Positions 10,147 to 18,501 of a DNA stretch of 64,000 bases are shown piece by piece. Location of the stretch: contig JAENWR010000001.1 of NCBI GenBank assembly GCA_016649895.1, forward strand, positions 51,688 through 115,687, in the 5' to 3' direction. The position numbers were made by a program, and so were the translations under genes. Each line of letters starts with the position of its first letter. Position 1 is the first letter of the stretch. The DNA comes from Acidimicrobiia bacterium. GTDB lineage: Bacteria; Actinomycetota; Acidimicrobiia; Acidimicrobiales; SKKL01. Under the pieces are notes generated by a model. That model did no database searches, was not told the origin of the DNA, and saw only the letters and a list, made by a program, of their open reading frames with translations.

Positions 10147-10503
10147 ATGCCCATGCGCCAGGACTGCAAGTACTTCGAGTCGCGCACGTACCCCACCGGT
10201 GACACCGTCCGGAAGTGCGACCTGGGTCTTGCCCCCGAAGCGCCGTGGCGCTGCCCCGTAGGGTGTCCGAAGTTCGCTCCGCGGCTCGCCGACGTCGCAT
10301 GGCAGCACGGCACCCTGGTGACGCCGCCGACACCATTGGATCCCAGCGGCCTCGGCGACGACGACTCCATCGCCCCCCTGCTCAAGGAGGCATCCGACAT
10401 CGTCAACGCCGTCGGGCCGCAGACGTTGGCCGAGCTCGAGGCCGAGCGCACCCGATCCGAGCCGTTCTGGAAGCGCCTCTTCCGCCGGCCCCGCAACAGC
10501 TAG
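10147..10503 (+). CDS. Small cysteine-containing protein between sufB and sufD, unknown function
   Basis: 118 aa, not assigned to a named family. Four Cys lie in the first 40 residues (Cys7 in QDCKYFE, Cys24 in RKCDLGL, Cys36 and Cys40 in WRCPVGCP), a spacing that could bind zinc or an Fe-S cluster; the rest is acidic with a basic Arg-rich end. Located 34 bases after sufB and before sufD in the same direction, it is probably an accessory of Fe-S assembly. ATG 10147; a second in-frame ATG follows two codons later (10153). Confidence 0.7.
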   Translation: MPMRQDCKYFESRTYPTGDTVRKCDLGLAPEAPWRCPVGCPKFAPRLADVAWQHGTLVTPPTPLDPSGLGDDDSIAPLLKEASDIVNAVGPQTLAELEAERTRSEPFWKRLFRRPRNS

Positions 10504-10534
10504 TCGCTCGCACCTCTCCAGCCCCTCACGGAGC

Positions 10535-11827
10535 GTGATCCCCCTGAGCACCATGAACCCTGACCGCGCCGCAGCCCTCGGCGGCCCCGACTGGCTCCAG
10601 CAGCGTCGCGTCGCCGCGGCCGAGCGTGCCGCCGCCAGCTCGCTGCCGAGCACCGACGAGGAGGTGTGGCGCTACAGCCGCATCGCCGACCTCGACCTCA
10701 GTCGCTTCAGCTTCGGTGCCATCGACGCCGCGGCTGGCGTTCCTGAAGGGCTGCAGGCGCTGCTCGACGCCGTGCCCGACCGCGCCGGTCTGGTGGTGGT
10801 CCGCGACGGCCGCATCGTGCACTCCGAGCTCGAACCCAGGTGGGCCGCCAAGGGTGTCGTCCTCGGCGACCTCTCGGCGGCCGAAGGTGCCGAGGGCATC
10901 CTCGGATCGGTGGCGGGCGAGGCCACCGACCTGTTCGGCCAGCTCAACGATGCCTTCAGCGCCGACCCGGTGCTCGTGCGCGTGCCCCCAGGCGTCACGG
11001 TCGAAGGCCCCATGGTGGTCGCCCACTGGACCGAGACCCCGAGCATCGCCGTTCTGCCCCGCTTGGTGGTGCAGGCCGGTGCCGACGCCGAGGTGCGGGT
11101 GCTCGACATCCAGGCATCGCCCGACGGTGTCGAGGTGCTCGTGGTGCCGTTCGTCGAGCTCGACGCCGGTTCGGCCGCCCGGCTCCACTACTGCAACCTG
11201 CAGGTCCTCGGCGATCGCACCTGGCAGATCGCCAGCCAATCGTCCACGGTCGCGGCGCAGGCCACGTTGCGCTCCTTCACCGGGGCGTTCGGCGGCGAGT
11301 ACGCCCGGCTGCGAACCGACTGCCGCCTCGCCGGACAGGGCTCTACGGGCGACCTCTACGCCGCCTACTTCGGCACCGGCGACCAGACGCTCGATTTCCG
11401 TACCTTCCAGGACCACGCGGCGGCCGACACCACCAGCACGTTGCTGTTCAAGGGCGCGGTCGACGATCGCTCGCGGTCGGTCTACACCGGGCTCATCCAG
11501 GTGCGGCCCAACGCGCGGGGGACCAACGCCTTCCAGACCAACCGCAACGTGAAGCTGTCACCCGACGCATGGGCCGAGTCGGTGCCGAACCTGCAGATCG
11601 AGAACAACGACGTGCACTGCAGCCACGCGTCCACCGTCGGCCCCATCGATGAGGATCAGCGGTTCTACCTCGAGAGCCGTGGCGTCCCGCCCGAGGTGGC
11701 CGAGCGGCTCATCGTCAGCGGCTTCTTCGACGACGTGCTCGCCGGCGTGTCGGTGCCGTTCGCCGAGTCCATCATGCGTGACCTCCTCGACGTGGCCCTC
11801 GGCCGTGCGCCGCAGGTGGCCGGGTGA
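10535..11827 (+). CDS. sufD: Fe-S cluster assembly protein SufD
   Basis: 430 aa beta-helical SufB paralogue, partner in the SufBC2D complex. Characteristic segments are EEVWRYSRI at the N-terminus, VRPNARGTNAFQTNRN, ENNDVHCSHASTVGPIDEDQRFYLESRG and the terminal helix with FAESIMRDLLD. GTG 10535 has a purine-rich stretch too close to be ideal, and ATG 10553 is a reasonable alternative. The stop overlaps the Rieske gene start (GTGA), so translation is coupled. Confidence 0.93.
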   Translation: MIPLSTMNPDRAAALGGPDWLQQRRVAAAERAAASSLPSTDEEVWRYSRIADLDLSRFSFGAIDAAAGVPEGLQALLDAVPDRAGLVVVRDGRIVHSELEPRWAAKGVVLGDLSAAEGAEGILGSVAGEATDLFGQLNDAFSADPVLVRVPPGVTVEGPMVVAHWTETPSIAVLPRLVVQAGADAEVRVLDIQASPDGVEVLVVPFVELDAGSAARLHYCNLQVLGDRTWQIASQSSTVAAQATLRSFTGAFGGEYARLRTDCRLAGQGSTGDLYAAYFGTGDQTLDFRTFQDHAAADTTSTLLFKGAVDDRSRSVYTGLIQVRPNARGTNAFQTNRNVKLSPDAWAESVPNLQIENNDVHCSHASTVGPIDEDQRFYLESRGVPPEVAERLIVSGFFDDVLAGVSVPFAESIMRDLLDVALGRAPQVAG

Positions 11828-12141
11828 CCGCCCAACGGGTCGGCGCCCTGTCCGACATCGAGCCCGGCACGGCACGTCGAGTCGAGGTCGAGGGCGCGCC
11901 GGCCATCGCCCTGGTGCGGCTCGACGACGACGTCTACGCCATCGGCGACCGGTGCACCCACCAAGACGTCTCCCTCTCCGAGGGCGAGATCGATCCCGAC
12001 GACCGCACCCTCGAGTGCTGGAAGCACGGCAGCACCTTCTCGCTCGTCACCGGTGAGCCCACCGCCCTTCCCGCTACCAAGCCGACACCCGTCTACGAGG
12101 TGTCCATCGTGGACGGCGACATCTACGTGGAGGTCCCATGA
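11824..12141 (+). CDS. Rieske [2Fe-2S] ferredoxin-like protein of the suf cluster
   Basis: 105 aa, a lone Rieske domain. Cluster ligands are Cys44-x-His46 (CTH) and Cys65-x2-His68 (CWKH), the spacing of dioxygenase ferredoxins. It is encoded between sufD and sufC with 4-base overlaps on both sides, a placement known in actinobacterial suf operons. It may deliver electrons during cluster assembly; this is inference from position, as the domain alone does not say so. Confidence 0.88.
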   Translation: MTAQRVGALSDIEPGTARRVEVEGAPAIALVRLDDDVYAIGDRCTHQDVSLSEGEIDPDDRTLECWKHGSTFSLVTGEPTALPATKPTPVYEVSIVDGDIYVEVP

Positions 12142-12974
12142 ACACCTTGCCTCTGAACACCGCGCCCGCCAGCGAGCTGCGCATCGAGGGCCTGCGGGCA
12201 TCGGTCGCCGGCAACGTCATCCTCAACGGCATCGACCTCGTCGTCCGCAGCGGCGAGGTCCACGCGGTGATGGGCCCGAACGGTTCGGGCAAGTCGACGC
12301 TCTCCCACGTGATCGCGGGCCGCCCCGGATACGAGGTGCTCGGCGGCACGGTCACGCTCGACGGCGTCGACCTCCTGTCGCTCCCTGCGTGGGAGCGGTC
12401 GCGGGCGGGGCTCTTCCTCGCCATGCAGTACCCCACCGAGGTGCCGGGCGTGTCGCTCGAGGAGGTGCTCTACGAGTCGCTCACCGCCGCCGGCCGTCCG
12501 CGCGACGAGGTGCGCGAGCGCATGGTGGCCGAGGCGGGGCGCATCGGCTTCGACGAGCGCTTCCTCTCCCGGCCGCTCAACGTCGACCTCTCCGGCGGCG
12601 AGAAGAAGCGCAACGAGACCCTGCAGCTCGGCGTCCTCCAACCGAAGATCGCGATCCTCGACGAGCTCGACTCGGGGCTCGACGTCGACGCCCTGCGCGA
12701 CGTCAGCCGCCGCATCGAGCAGGCAACCGGCGAGACGGGCCTGGGTGTTCTCGCCATCACCCACTACAGCCGGCTGCTCCACGAGCTGCGCCCCGACTTC
12801 GTGCACGTCCTCGTCAAGGGCCGTCTGGTCGCCGAGGGCGGGCCCGAACTGGCCGTTGAGCTCGAGCAGACCGGGTACGCGCAGTACATCGCCGACGACG
12901 CCGCCAACACGGTCGCGTCCGCCGGATCCGGGCTCGGGCGCCTCGACGATCCCTTCGCCGACCATCTCGCCTGA
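12138..12974 (+). CDS. sufC: Fe-S assembly ATPase SufC (copy in the sufBD unit)
   Basis: 278 aa ABC-type ATPase of the SufBCD complex. Walker A GPNGSGKS is at 46-53, signature [10 protein letters not shown], Walker [13 protein letters not shown], and the SufC-specific [17 protein letters not shown] overlaps the Rieske stop (ATGA). It is about 30 residues longer than the second SufC in this window, with extra residues at the N-terminus and after about residue 250. Two SufC genes within 5 kb is unusual. Confidence 0.93.
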   Translation: MNTLPLNTAPASELRIEGLRASVAGNVILNGIDLVVRSGEVHAVMGPNGSGKSTLSHVIAGRPGYEVLGGTVTLDGVDLLSLPAWERSRAGLFLAMQYPTEVPGVSLEEVLYESLTAAGRPRDEVRERMVAEAGRIGFDERFLSRPLNVDLSGGEKKRNETLQLGVLQPKIAILDELDSGLDVDALRDVSRRIEQATGETGLGVLAITHYSRLLHELRPDFVHVLVKGRLVAEGGPELAVELEQTGYAQYIADDAANTVASAGSGLGRLDDPFADHLA

Positions 12975-13609
12975 TGCGCACGGTGTGGGTGGTGACCCAC
13001 CCCGAAGCGACGCACCACCTCGACGGTCTGGTCGGTGGCTGGTTCGACTCGTCGCTCACCGAACGCGGACGCCGTGACGCTGCGGCCATCGCCGCCGAGC
13101 TTCGCCACCGCATCCCGCCCGGGGCGCCCGTCGAGATCCACTCGTCCGATCTGGTGCGCACCGCGCAGACGGCTGCGGTCATCGGCGACGTCGTCGGCAC
13201 CGAGCCGGTGCTCGTTCCCGGCCTGCGCGAGAAGTCGTACGGCGAGGCGGAGGGACGTCCGCAGGCGTGGCTCGACGAGCGCTTCGTGCCCGCACCGGCA
13301 GAGGGCGACCGGATGACCCACGACGAGGGAGTGCCCGGCTCGGAGACGAAGGCCGCGTTTGCGGCACGGATCTACGAGTCGGTGGAGGGCATCCTGGCTC
13401 GTCCGGCCGAGCGACAGATCGTGGTGACCCATGGGTTCGCCCTCACGTTCGTCGTCGCCTGCTGGATCAAGATGCCGATGTCGGCCACCGGCTACGTGAA
13501 CCTCCGAGCGTCGAGCGGCGGGATCACCGAGCTCGAGGACGACGACTTCTTCCACAACCGGCGCGTCGTGCGCCTCGACGATGTTGGGCACCTGGAGCCC
13601 CCGTCGTAA
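12974..13609 (+). CDS. Histidine phosphatase superfamily protein with altered RHG motif
   Basis: 211 aa. Fold markers are [18 protein letters not shown] and IVVTHGFAL, the second catalytic-site His. The first motif, normally RHG, reads VVTHPEAT: His9 is kept but the phosphate-binding Arg is Thr8 and Gly is Pro10. The variant is embedded in otherwise well-kept sequence, so it is probably a subfamily trait. ATG shares one base with the sufC stop, so it is probably co-transcribed with the suf genes. Phosphatase activity is plausible but not assured. Confidence 0.8.
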   Translation: MRTVWVVTHPEATHHLDGLVGGWFDSSLTERGRRDAAAIAAELRHRIPPGAPVEIHSSDLVRTAQTAAVIGDVVGTEPVLVPGLREKSYGEAEGRPQAWLDERFVPAPAEGDRMTHDEGVPGSETKAAFAARIYESVEGILARPAERQIVVTHGFALTFVVACWIKMPMSATGYVNLRASSGGITELEDDDFFHNRRVVRLDDVGHLEPPS

Positions 13610-13659
13610 GATCTAGAGGTCACTTGAGGTCGAAGTAGGGGGCCGTCATCGCGACCACG

Positions 13660-14100
13660 TTGAGCATCGGTGAGATGGTGGAGCGCTCGGGCGTGTCGCA
13701 CTCCGCTCTGCGGTTCTACGAGACCGAAGGCCTCCTCCACCCGGACCGCACCGACGGTGGTCAGCGGCGGTTCCACCGCGACGAACTGCGCCGGGTGGCG
13801 TTCATCCGCATCGCCCAGCAGCTCGGGCTCAGCCTCGAACAGATCCGGGACGCGCTCGCGACGCTCCCCGAGGGCCGTACACCGAACGCCCGCGACTGGG
13901 CGGTCGTCTCCGCCGCGTGGCGATCACTGCTCGACGATCGCATCGCCCAGATGGAACGGCTACGCGACCAGCTCGACTCGTGCATCGGCTGCGGGTGCCT
14001 CTCGCTGACGACCTGTGGGCTGTACAACCGGGAGGACGAGGCGGCAGCTCTGGGCCCGGGGCCGCGGTGGCTGATCGGCGAGCGGCCGGCCCGCACCTGA
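13660..14100 (+). CDS. soxR: MerR-family redox sensor SoxR
   Basis: 146 aa. N-terminal winged helix of MerR type (IGEMVERSGVSHSALRFYETEGLL), dimerisation helix, then the [2Fe-2S] motif Cys108-x2-Cys111-x-Cys113-x5-Cys119 in SCIGCGCLSLTTC, diagnostic of SoxR. It senses superoxide or redox-cycling compounds through cluster oxidation. Start TTG 13660; an in-frame TAG at 13636 rules out a longer start. ACTTGAGG at 13622-13629 resembles one half of the palindromic SoxR box, so autoregulation is possible. Placement beside suf genes suggests linked control of oxidative stress and cluster repair. Confidence 0.9.
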   Translation: MSIGEMVERSGVSHSALRFYETEGLLHPDRTDGGQRRFHRDELRRVAFIRIAQQLGLSLEQIRDALATLPEGRTPNARDWAVVSAAWRSLLDDRIAQMERLRDQLDSCIGCGCLSLTTCGLYNREDEAAALGPGPRWLIGERPART

Positions 14101-14198
14101 GATCGTGTAGCGCACTAGCCGTGGCCGTCGCGTGCGAAGATGTTCCACCACCGATTGGGCCTGGCGACCGACGTCGGGATCGGTGCGACGGAGGTGCA

Positions 14199-14810
14199 GT
14201 GCTGAACTTCTGGGGGCGGCGGACGCGAGGTGCGCAGGTGGGCGACGGTACGTTCACCTGCCCTGAAGAAGGTGGCGACCGTCCCTATCGCCTCATGCTG
14301 GCCCGGCGGTGGTTCTACGTGGCCTTCGTCCCCGTGGTGCCGATGGATGTGCTCGGCGAGTACGTCGAATGTGCGAGCTGCGGCGAGCCGTTCGAACGAT
14401 CGGTGCTCGATCTGCCGACCACGACCGAGCAACGTGACGCGCTCCGCACCGTGCTGCGCCACGCGATGGTCGCCATCATCAGGGCCGACGAACGGGTCAC
14501 CAACCACGAGCGTCATGTCGCGCTCGACATCATGGCGAACTTCGGCCTCGACGACTACGCCTTGATCGACCTCGAACGCGACCTCGCCGCCCTCGAGGTC
14601 GAGGATCTCGACGGCAAGGCGGCCATGGCTGGCTCGATGCTCACGGCCACTGGCCAGGAGCGGGTGGTGCGGGCGTGCATCCAGCTCGCGGCGGCCGACG
14701 GGGCGGTCAGCCAGGTCGACCTCGACCTCATCGCCACGGTGGGTCGCTCGATGGGGATGTTGCCGGCCCGCATCAAAGCGATGCTCGACGAGGTCGAGCC
14801 CGGCTACTGA
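14199..14810 (+). CDS. Zinc-ribbon plus TerB-like domain protein
   Basis: 203 aa. The N-terminal quarter looks like a zinc ribbon: TCPEEGGDRPYRLMLARRWF ends in VECASCGEPF, with Cys pairs separated by a hydrophobic VPVVP strand pair. The remaining 130 residues form an all-helical acidic domain (IIRADERVTNHERHVALDI, IQLAAADGAVSQVDLDLI) with the TerB pattern of acidic metal-binding helices. GTG 14199 is preceded by GGAGG. The 3' end overlaps the convergent sufU by 7 bases. The function is unknown; TerB domains are linked to stress responses. Confidence 0.75.
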   Translation: MLNFWGRRTRGAQVGDGTFTCPEEGGDRPYRLMLARRWFYVAFVPVVPMDVLGEYVECASCGEPFERSVLDLPTTTEQRDALRTVLRHAMVAIIRADERVTNHERHVALDIMANFGLDDYALIDLERDLAALEVEDLDGKAAMAGSMLTATGQERVVRACIQLAAADGAVSQVDLDLIATVGRSMGMLPARIKAMLDEVEPGY

Positions 14811-15298
14811 GGTCGGGAGCTGGCGGACTCGATCTCGTTGAGGACGTTGGCCAGAGTGTTCCACGACAGCGTGGCGCACTTGATGCGCACGGGGAACTTC
14901 ACCACGCCACGCAGGGCCTCGAGGTCGCCGAGCTTCAGCTCGGGCGTGTCGGCGGCGGGCTCGGGCGCACCATCCTCGCCGTCGAGCTCGTGCTCGTGGA
15001 TCGACATCATCGCCTTGAAGGCCTTTACGAGATCGCGCGCCTCGGCCACCGTCTTGCCCTTCACCGCCGCCGACATCATCGAGGCCGACGACTGGCTGAT
15101 GGAGCACCCCTGGCCGGCGATGCGGATGTCGTCGATGGTGGTGCCGTCGGCCGCGAGGTAGACGACGATCTCGTCGCCGCACAGCGGGTTGAAGCCTTCG
15201 GACCTGTGGGCGGGCGGTGACTCGAGCTCACCACGGTTCCTCGGGTTGCGGTAGTGGTCGAGGATGATCTCGCGGTAGAGGTCTTCGAGTCCGGGCAT
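14804..15298 (-). CDS. sufU: SufU-type cysteine desulfurase sulfur-acceptor
   Basis: 164 aa NifU-N domain. Cys40 (NPLCGDE), Asp42, Cys65 (GQGCSIS) and Cys141 (IKCATLSW) are the zinc/sulfur-acceptor ligands. An insertion around 100-122 is typical of SufU rather than IscU. It takes persulfide sulfur from SufS. Last gene of the leftward sufC-sufS-sufU unit, 27 bases after the sufS stop. Confidence 0.93.
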   Translation of the reverse strand: MPGLEDLYREIILDHYRNPRNRGELESPPAHRSEGFNPLCGDEIVVYLAADGTTIDDIRIAGQGCSISQSSASMMSAAVKGKTVAEARDLVKAFKAMMSIHEHELDGEDGAPEPAADTPELKLGDLEALRGVVKFPVRIKCATLSWNTLANVLNEIESASSRPQ

Positions 15299-15325
15299 GC
15301 GCTGGTCCAGTCGGGGGTGTGGCGT

Positions 15326-16558
15326 CTAGAAGGCGAAGAAGTCGGCGGCCGACTCGAGTGCCGCCGCCAGGGCGTCGACGTCGGCCTCGTCGTTGTAGAG
15401 GTAGAGCGAAGCACGAGCGGTGGCGCCCAGCCCCATGCTACGCATGAGCGGCTTGGCACAGTGGTGTCCGGCCCGCACGCAGACGCCGTACTGGTCGAAC
15501 ACCTGGGTGAGGTCGTGGGGATGGATGTCGTCGACCACGAACGACAGCACCCCGCCCCGCTCGGCCGGCTCGGCCGGGCCGTGGATGGTGAGCCGGTCGC
15601 CGAGGCGCTCGGTGAGGGTGCGCAGCGCGTAGCCGGTGAGGGTGACCTCGTGCTCGCGGATGGATTCCATGCCGACCGACTCGAGGTAGTCGACGGCGGC
15701 CCCGAGCCCCACGGCCTCGGCGATGGGCGGGGTGCCAGCCTCGAACTTCCAAGGAAGCTCGTTGACCGTGAACCCCTCCTTGGTGACGTTGAGGATCATC
15801 TCGCCGCCGGTGAGGAACGGCGGCGTGTCGTCGAGGATGGCCTCGGTGCCCCAGAGGACGCCGATGCCGGTGGGCCCGCACATCTTGTGGCCGGTGAACG
15901 CCACGAAGTCGGCGCCCCACGCCTGCACGTCGGTGGCCACGTGGGGCACGTACTGGCTGGCGTCGATGATGGCGATGGCGCCCACGGCGCGGGCCGCGGC
16001 CACCAGGCGATCGATGGGGAGGATGGTGCCGAGCACGTTGGACATGGCGGCGAACGAGAGCACCCGGGCGCCGTCGAGCAGGCGATCGAGGTCGGTGAGG
16101 TCGAGGTGGCCGTCGGGGCCGACGGGGATCCACCGCAGCTCGATGCCGATCTCCTCGACCAGCTGGTGCCACGGCACGATGTTGGCGTGGTGCTCGAGCT
16201 CGGTGATGACCACCGGATCGCCGGCCTTCAGGTGCGAACGGCCCCATGCCTTGACCACCAGGTTGAGCGCCTCGGTGGCGTTCTTGGTGAAGATGACCTC
16301 GCGCTCCGAGGCGGCGCCGATGAAGCGGGCGACCTTCGCTCGGGCGCCTTCGAGGCCGGCGGTGGCCTCTTCGGCGATGAGGTAGGTGCCGCGGTGCACG
16401 TTGGCGTTGGAGTTCTCGTAGTAGTGGGCCATGGCATCGATGACGGCCTGGGGCTTCTGCGAGGTGTTGGCCGAGTCGAGGTAGACGAGCCGGCCGTCGC
16501 GCACCTGGCGGCGCAGGATCGGGAAGTCGGCCTTGATGCGTGCCACGTCGAGGCTCAT
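15326..16558 (-). CDS. sufS: Cysteine desulfurase SufS (group II)
   Basis: 410 aa PLP enzyme converting cysteine to alanine and a persulfide. The PLP lysine is Lys225 in TGHKMCGPTG, the active-site Cys367 lies in RAGHHCAKP, and DSANTSQKP and ELEHHANIVPW are group II markers. ATG 16558 overlaps the stop of the upstream sufC (ATGA), fixing the start; the frame open above it is antisense shadow. It works with SufU downstream. Confidence 0.95.
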   Translation of the reverse strand: MSLDVARIKADFPILRRQVRDGRLVYLDSANTSQKPQAVIDAMAHYYENSNANVHRGTYLIAEEATAGLEGARAKVARFIGAASEREVIFTKNATEALNLVVKAWGRSHLKAGDPVVITELEHHANIVPWHQLVEEIGIELRWIPVGPDGHLDLTDLDRLLDGARVLSFAAMSNVLGTILPIDRLVAAARAVGAIAIIDASQYVPHVATDVQAWGADFVAFTGHKMCGPTGIGVLWGTEAILDDTPPFLTGGEMILNVTKEGFTVNELPWKFEAGTPPIAEAVGLGAAVDYLESVGMESIREHEVTLTGYALRTLTERLGDRLTIHGPAEPAERGGVLSFVVDDIHPHDLTQVFDQYGVCVRAGHHCAKPLMRSMGLGATARASLYLYNDEADVDALAAALESAADFFAF

Positions 16559-17304
16559 GCGGGCTTCCATGCCTCGTAGCCCTCGTTCTCGAGGCGGTGG
16601 GCCAGCTCGGGTCCACCGGAGTCGACGATCTGGCCGTCGATGAGGATGTGCACCACGTCGGGCTGCAGGTGCTCGAGGAGCCGCTGGTAGTGGGTGATGG
16701 CGAGGACGCCGAGCTCGGGACGATCGGATCGCACCTCCTGCACGCCCTTGGCGACGACCTTCAGGGCGTCGATGTCGAGGCCGGAGTCGGTCTCGTCGAG
16801 GATGGCGATCTCGGGTTCGAGGATGGCCATCTGCAAGATCTCGTTGCGCTTCTTCTCGCCGCCGGAGAAGCCCTCGTTGACGTAGCGGTCGGCGAACGAC
16901 GGGTCCATGTCGAGCCGTTCCATCCACTCCATGATGGCGAGGCGCAGCTCGAGCACCGAGAGGTCGATGCCCTTGCGGGCCGAGAGCGACTGGCGCAGGA
17001 AGTTGATGACCGAGACGCCGGCGATCTCCTGGGGGTACTGGAAGGCGAGGAAGATGCCGGCCTTGCCGCGCACGTCGGTCTCCCAGTCGGTGATGTCGTC
17101 GCCCTTGAACCGGATGCGGCCATGGGTGATCTCGTAGTCGGGGCTGCCGAGCAGCGTGCTGGCGAGGGTGGACTTGCCCGACCCGTTGGGTCCCATCAGC
17201 GCGTGCACCTCGCCGGCACCCACGGTGAGGTTGACGCCCTTCAGGATCTCGTTGCCGTCGGCGCGGACGTGGAGGTCGTCGATCTCGAAGAGGGGGGCAG
17301 CCAT
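16555..17304 (-). CDS. sufC: Fe-S assembly ATPase SufC (second copy, leftward unit)
   Basis: 249 aa, the standard SufC length. Walker A GPNGSGKS, signature [14 protein letters not shown], Walker B IAILDETDSGLD and VLAITHYQRLLEHL. It is closer to canonical SufC than the copy at 12138-12974. It heads the sufC-sufS-sufU unit, 28 bases downstream of a perfect 10-bp-arm palindrome. ATG 17304 gives the expected N-terminus (PLFEIDDLHV); an upstream in-frame start is possible but would run toward the operator. Confidence 0.93.
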   Translation of the reverse strand: MAAPLFEIDDLHVRADGNEILKGVNLTVGAGEVHALMGPNGSGKSTLASTLLGSPDYEITHGRIRFKGDDITDWETDVRGKAGIFLAFQYPQEIAGVSVINFLRQSLSARKGIDLSVLELRLAIMEWMERLDMDPSFADRYVNEGFSGGEKKRNEILQMAILEPEIAILDETDSGLDIDALKVVAKGVQEVRSDRPELGVLAITHYQRLLEHLQPDVVHILIDGQIVDSGGPELAHRLENEGYEAWKPA

Positions 17305-17331
17305 GCATCGGAGTCTACGCACAGGGGCCAA

Positions 17332-17355
17332 TTAGCACTACCTGCGTAGTGCTAA
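17332..17355. promoter_or_regulatory. Perfect palindrome upstream of the sufC-sufS-sufU unit, probable operator
   Basis: TTAGCACTAC (17332-17341) and GTAGTGCTAA (17346-17355) are exact inverted repeats around CTGC. The AT-rich ends stand out in a GC-rich region. Position 28 bases before the sufC ATG suggests overlap with the promoter. Its right half resembles the site upstream of sufB, so one regulator may control both units. Confidence 0.6.
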
Positions 17356-17507
17356 TCGACGCGGCGCACAGCCGGGGCGTGCGTCATGTCACACCGGTAG
17401 GCTCGGGTTGATGACCAACCTCGCCGCTGCCGTGATGATGCGTCCCTCCACGGGGCCTCGATCGCGACCGCAGTAGCGACCAGCCAGCCCCGGTGATCCC
17501 GGGGCTG

Positions 17508-18086
17508 TCAGGACCTCCCGGATGCGCGCAACAGGTCGGCCCACGGATCGCCGGTCAGGGTCAACGGATCCCAACCGGGCGACGTCCAGTGGGGCCACGA
17601 CGCGGTGTGCTGGCGGAGCCGCTCGCACAGCTCGGTTGGGGGCACGAGCTCGATGCCGAGGCCGGCGCACACGTCGTGGCCGTGGAGGACGAGCTCGAGT
17701 CCGGCGCGCGGGGGGAAGTCCTGGGGGCCCCGCTCCTCCACGTGTGGCCGGCGCCAGATGACGGCCCGGACCTCGGGCTCGGCTCCGGCGACGGCCCCCG
17801 ACACCAGGCGGGTGACGGTGGCGAGTGCCTCGGTGAGGTGTTCGGGTCGGGCGCTCGGACCGAGGGAGACGGGCGCCGACCACTCCGGATAGGCGTCGGT
17901 TCGCCGCGACGCGAGGAGGACGCCGACGGCGAACACCGAGTCGACGACGTGGTCGGCCGTTCGGGCGCAGCTCCACTCGAGGGTGCCGGCCGGGGCGGAC
18001 CAGTCGCGGTCCGCCCCACCTCGCCAGGCGTCGGTGACGACGGCACACAGGGCTTCGAGGTCGTGGCGGGTGAAGGGATCGAGCAT
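17508..18086 (-). CDS. DinB/mycothiol-dependent maleylpyruvate isomerase N-terminal-like protein
   Basis: 192 aa. The pattern DWSAPAGTLEWSCARTADHVVDSV with a metal-ligand His, then LVLHGHDVCAGLG, matches the actinobacterial four-helix DinB-like fold that uses mycothiol or another low-molecular thiol. ATG 18086 gives the usual start (LDPFTRHDLEAL). Probably the last gene of a four-gene leftward operon (MFS, MBL, unknown, this). The actual substrate is unknown. Confidence 0.65.
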   Translation of the reverse strand: MLDPFTRHDLEALCAVVTDAWRGGADRDWSAPAGTLEWSCARTADHVVDSVFAVGVLLASRRTDAYPEWSAPVSLGPSARPEHLTEALATVTRLVSGAVAGAEPEVRAVIWRRPHVEERGPQDFPPRAGLELVLHGHDVCAGLGIELVPPTELCERLRQHTASWPHWTSPGWDPLTLTGDPWADLLRASGRS

Positions 18087-18105
18087 CCGTCGATGGTCGC
18101 AGGCG

Positions 18106-18501
18106 TTACCCGTTGTCGCGCAGGTCTTCCTTCCACGCCCGAAAGCGCGTGTGCTCGGCACCGCTCGGGCCGACCCCCCGGCCGGTGCCGTCGGCGAACA
18201 GCCTGAAGGTGTGGTGCCGGTCGAGGTCGTCGGCGTCGATCACCACGTAGCGGGCATCCGCCTTGGTGGCGGGGCCGGCCCGCCACAGCAGCCAGTTGCC
18301 GAGTCGCCGCTTGTAGGCGATGAGCGGCCGACCGATGTCGTCGCCGGAGCGGAGCAGCACCTCGGGTGCCTCGAGCCATGCTTCGGCTGGTATGTTGCGG
18401 TCGCGGATGGGGGTGGGCGGCAGATCGGCGGTGTGCACCGGCGTGGGATCGACGGGCCGCTCGTCGGCCGGGAGGGCCTTCGACGACGCGGGCTCGCTCA
18501 C
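18106..18501 (-). CDS. Conserved-looking protein of unknown function
   Basis: 131 aa, GTG start overlapping the MBL-fold gene stop (GTGA). It reads as a compact single domain: IAYKRRLGNWLLWRAGPATKADARYVVIDADDL, ending in a basic/acidic tail. No catalytic motif or membrane segment is evident. Translational coupling to the MBL hydrolase suggests a shared function. Confidence 0.65.
   Translation of the reverse strand: MSEPASSKALPADERPVDPTPVHTADLPPTPIRDRNIPAEAWLEAPEVLLRSGDDIGRPLIAYKRRLGNWLLWRAGPATKADARYVVIDADDLDRHHTFRLFADGTGRGVGPSGAEHTRFRAWKEDLRDNG

Noticed and set aside
16559..17308. N-terminal extension of SufS
   Set aside because: It is a shadow of sufC in another frame and Arg/His/Pro-rich; ATG 16558 overlaps the sufC stop.
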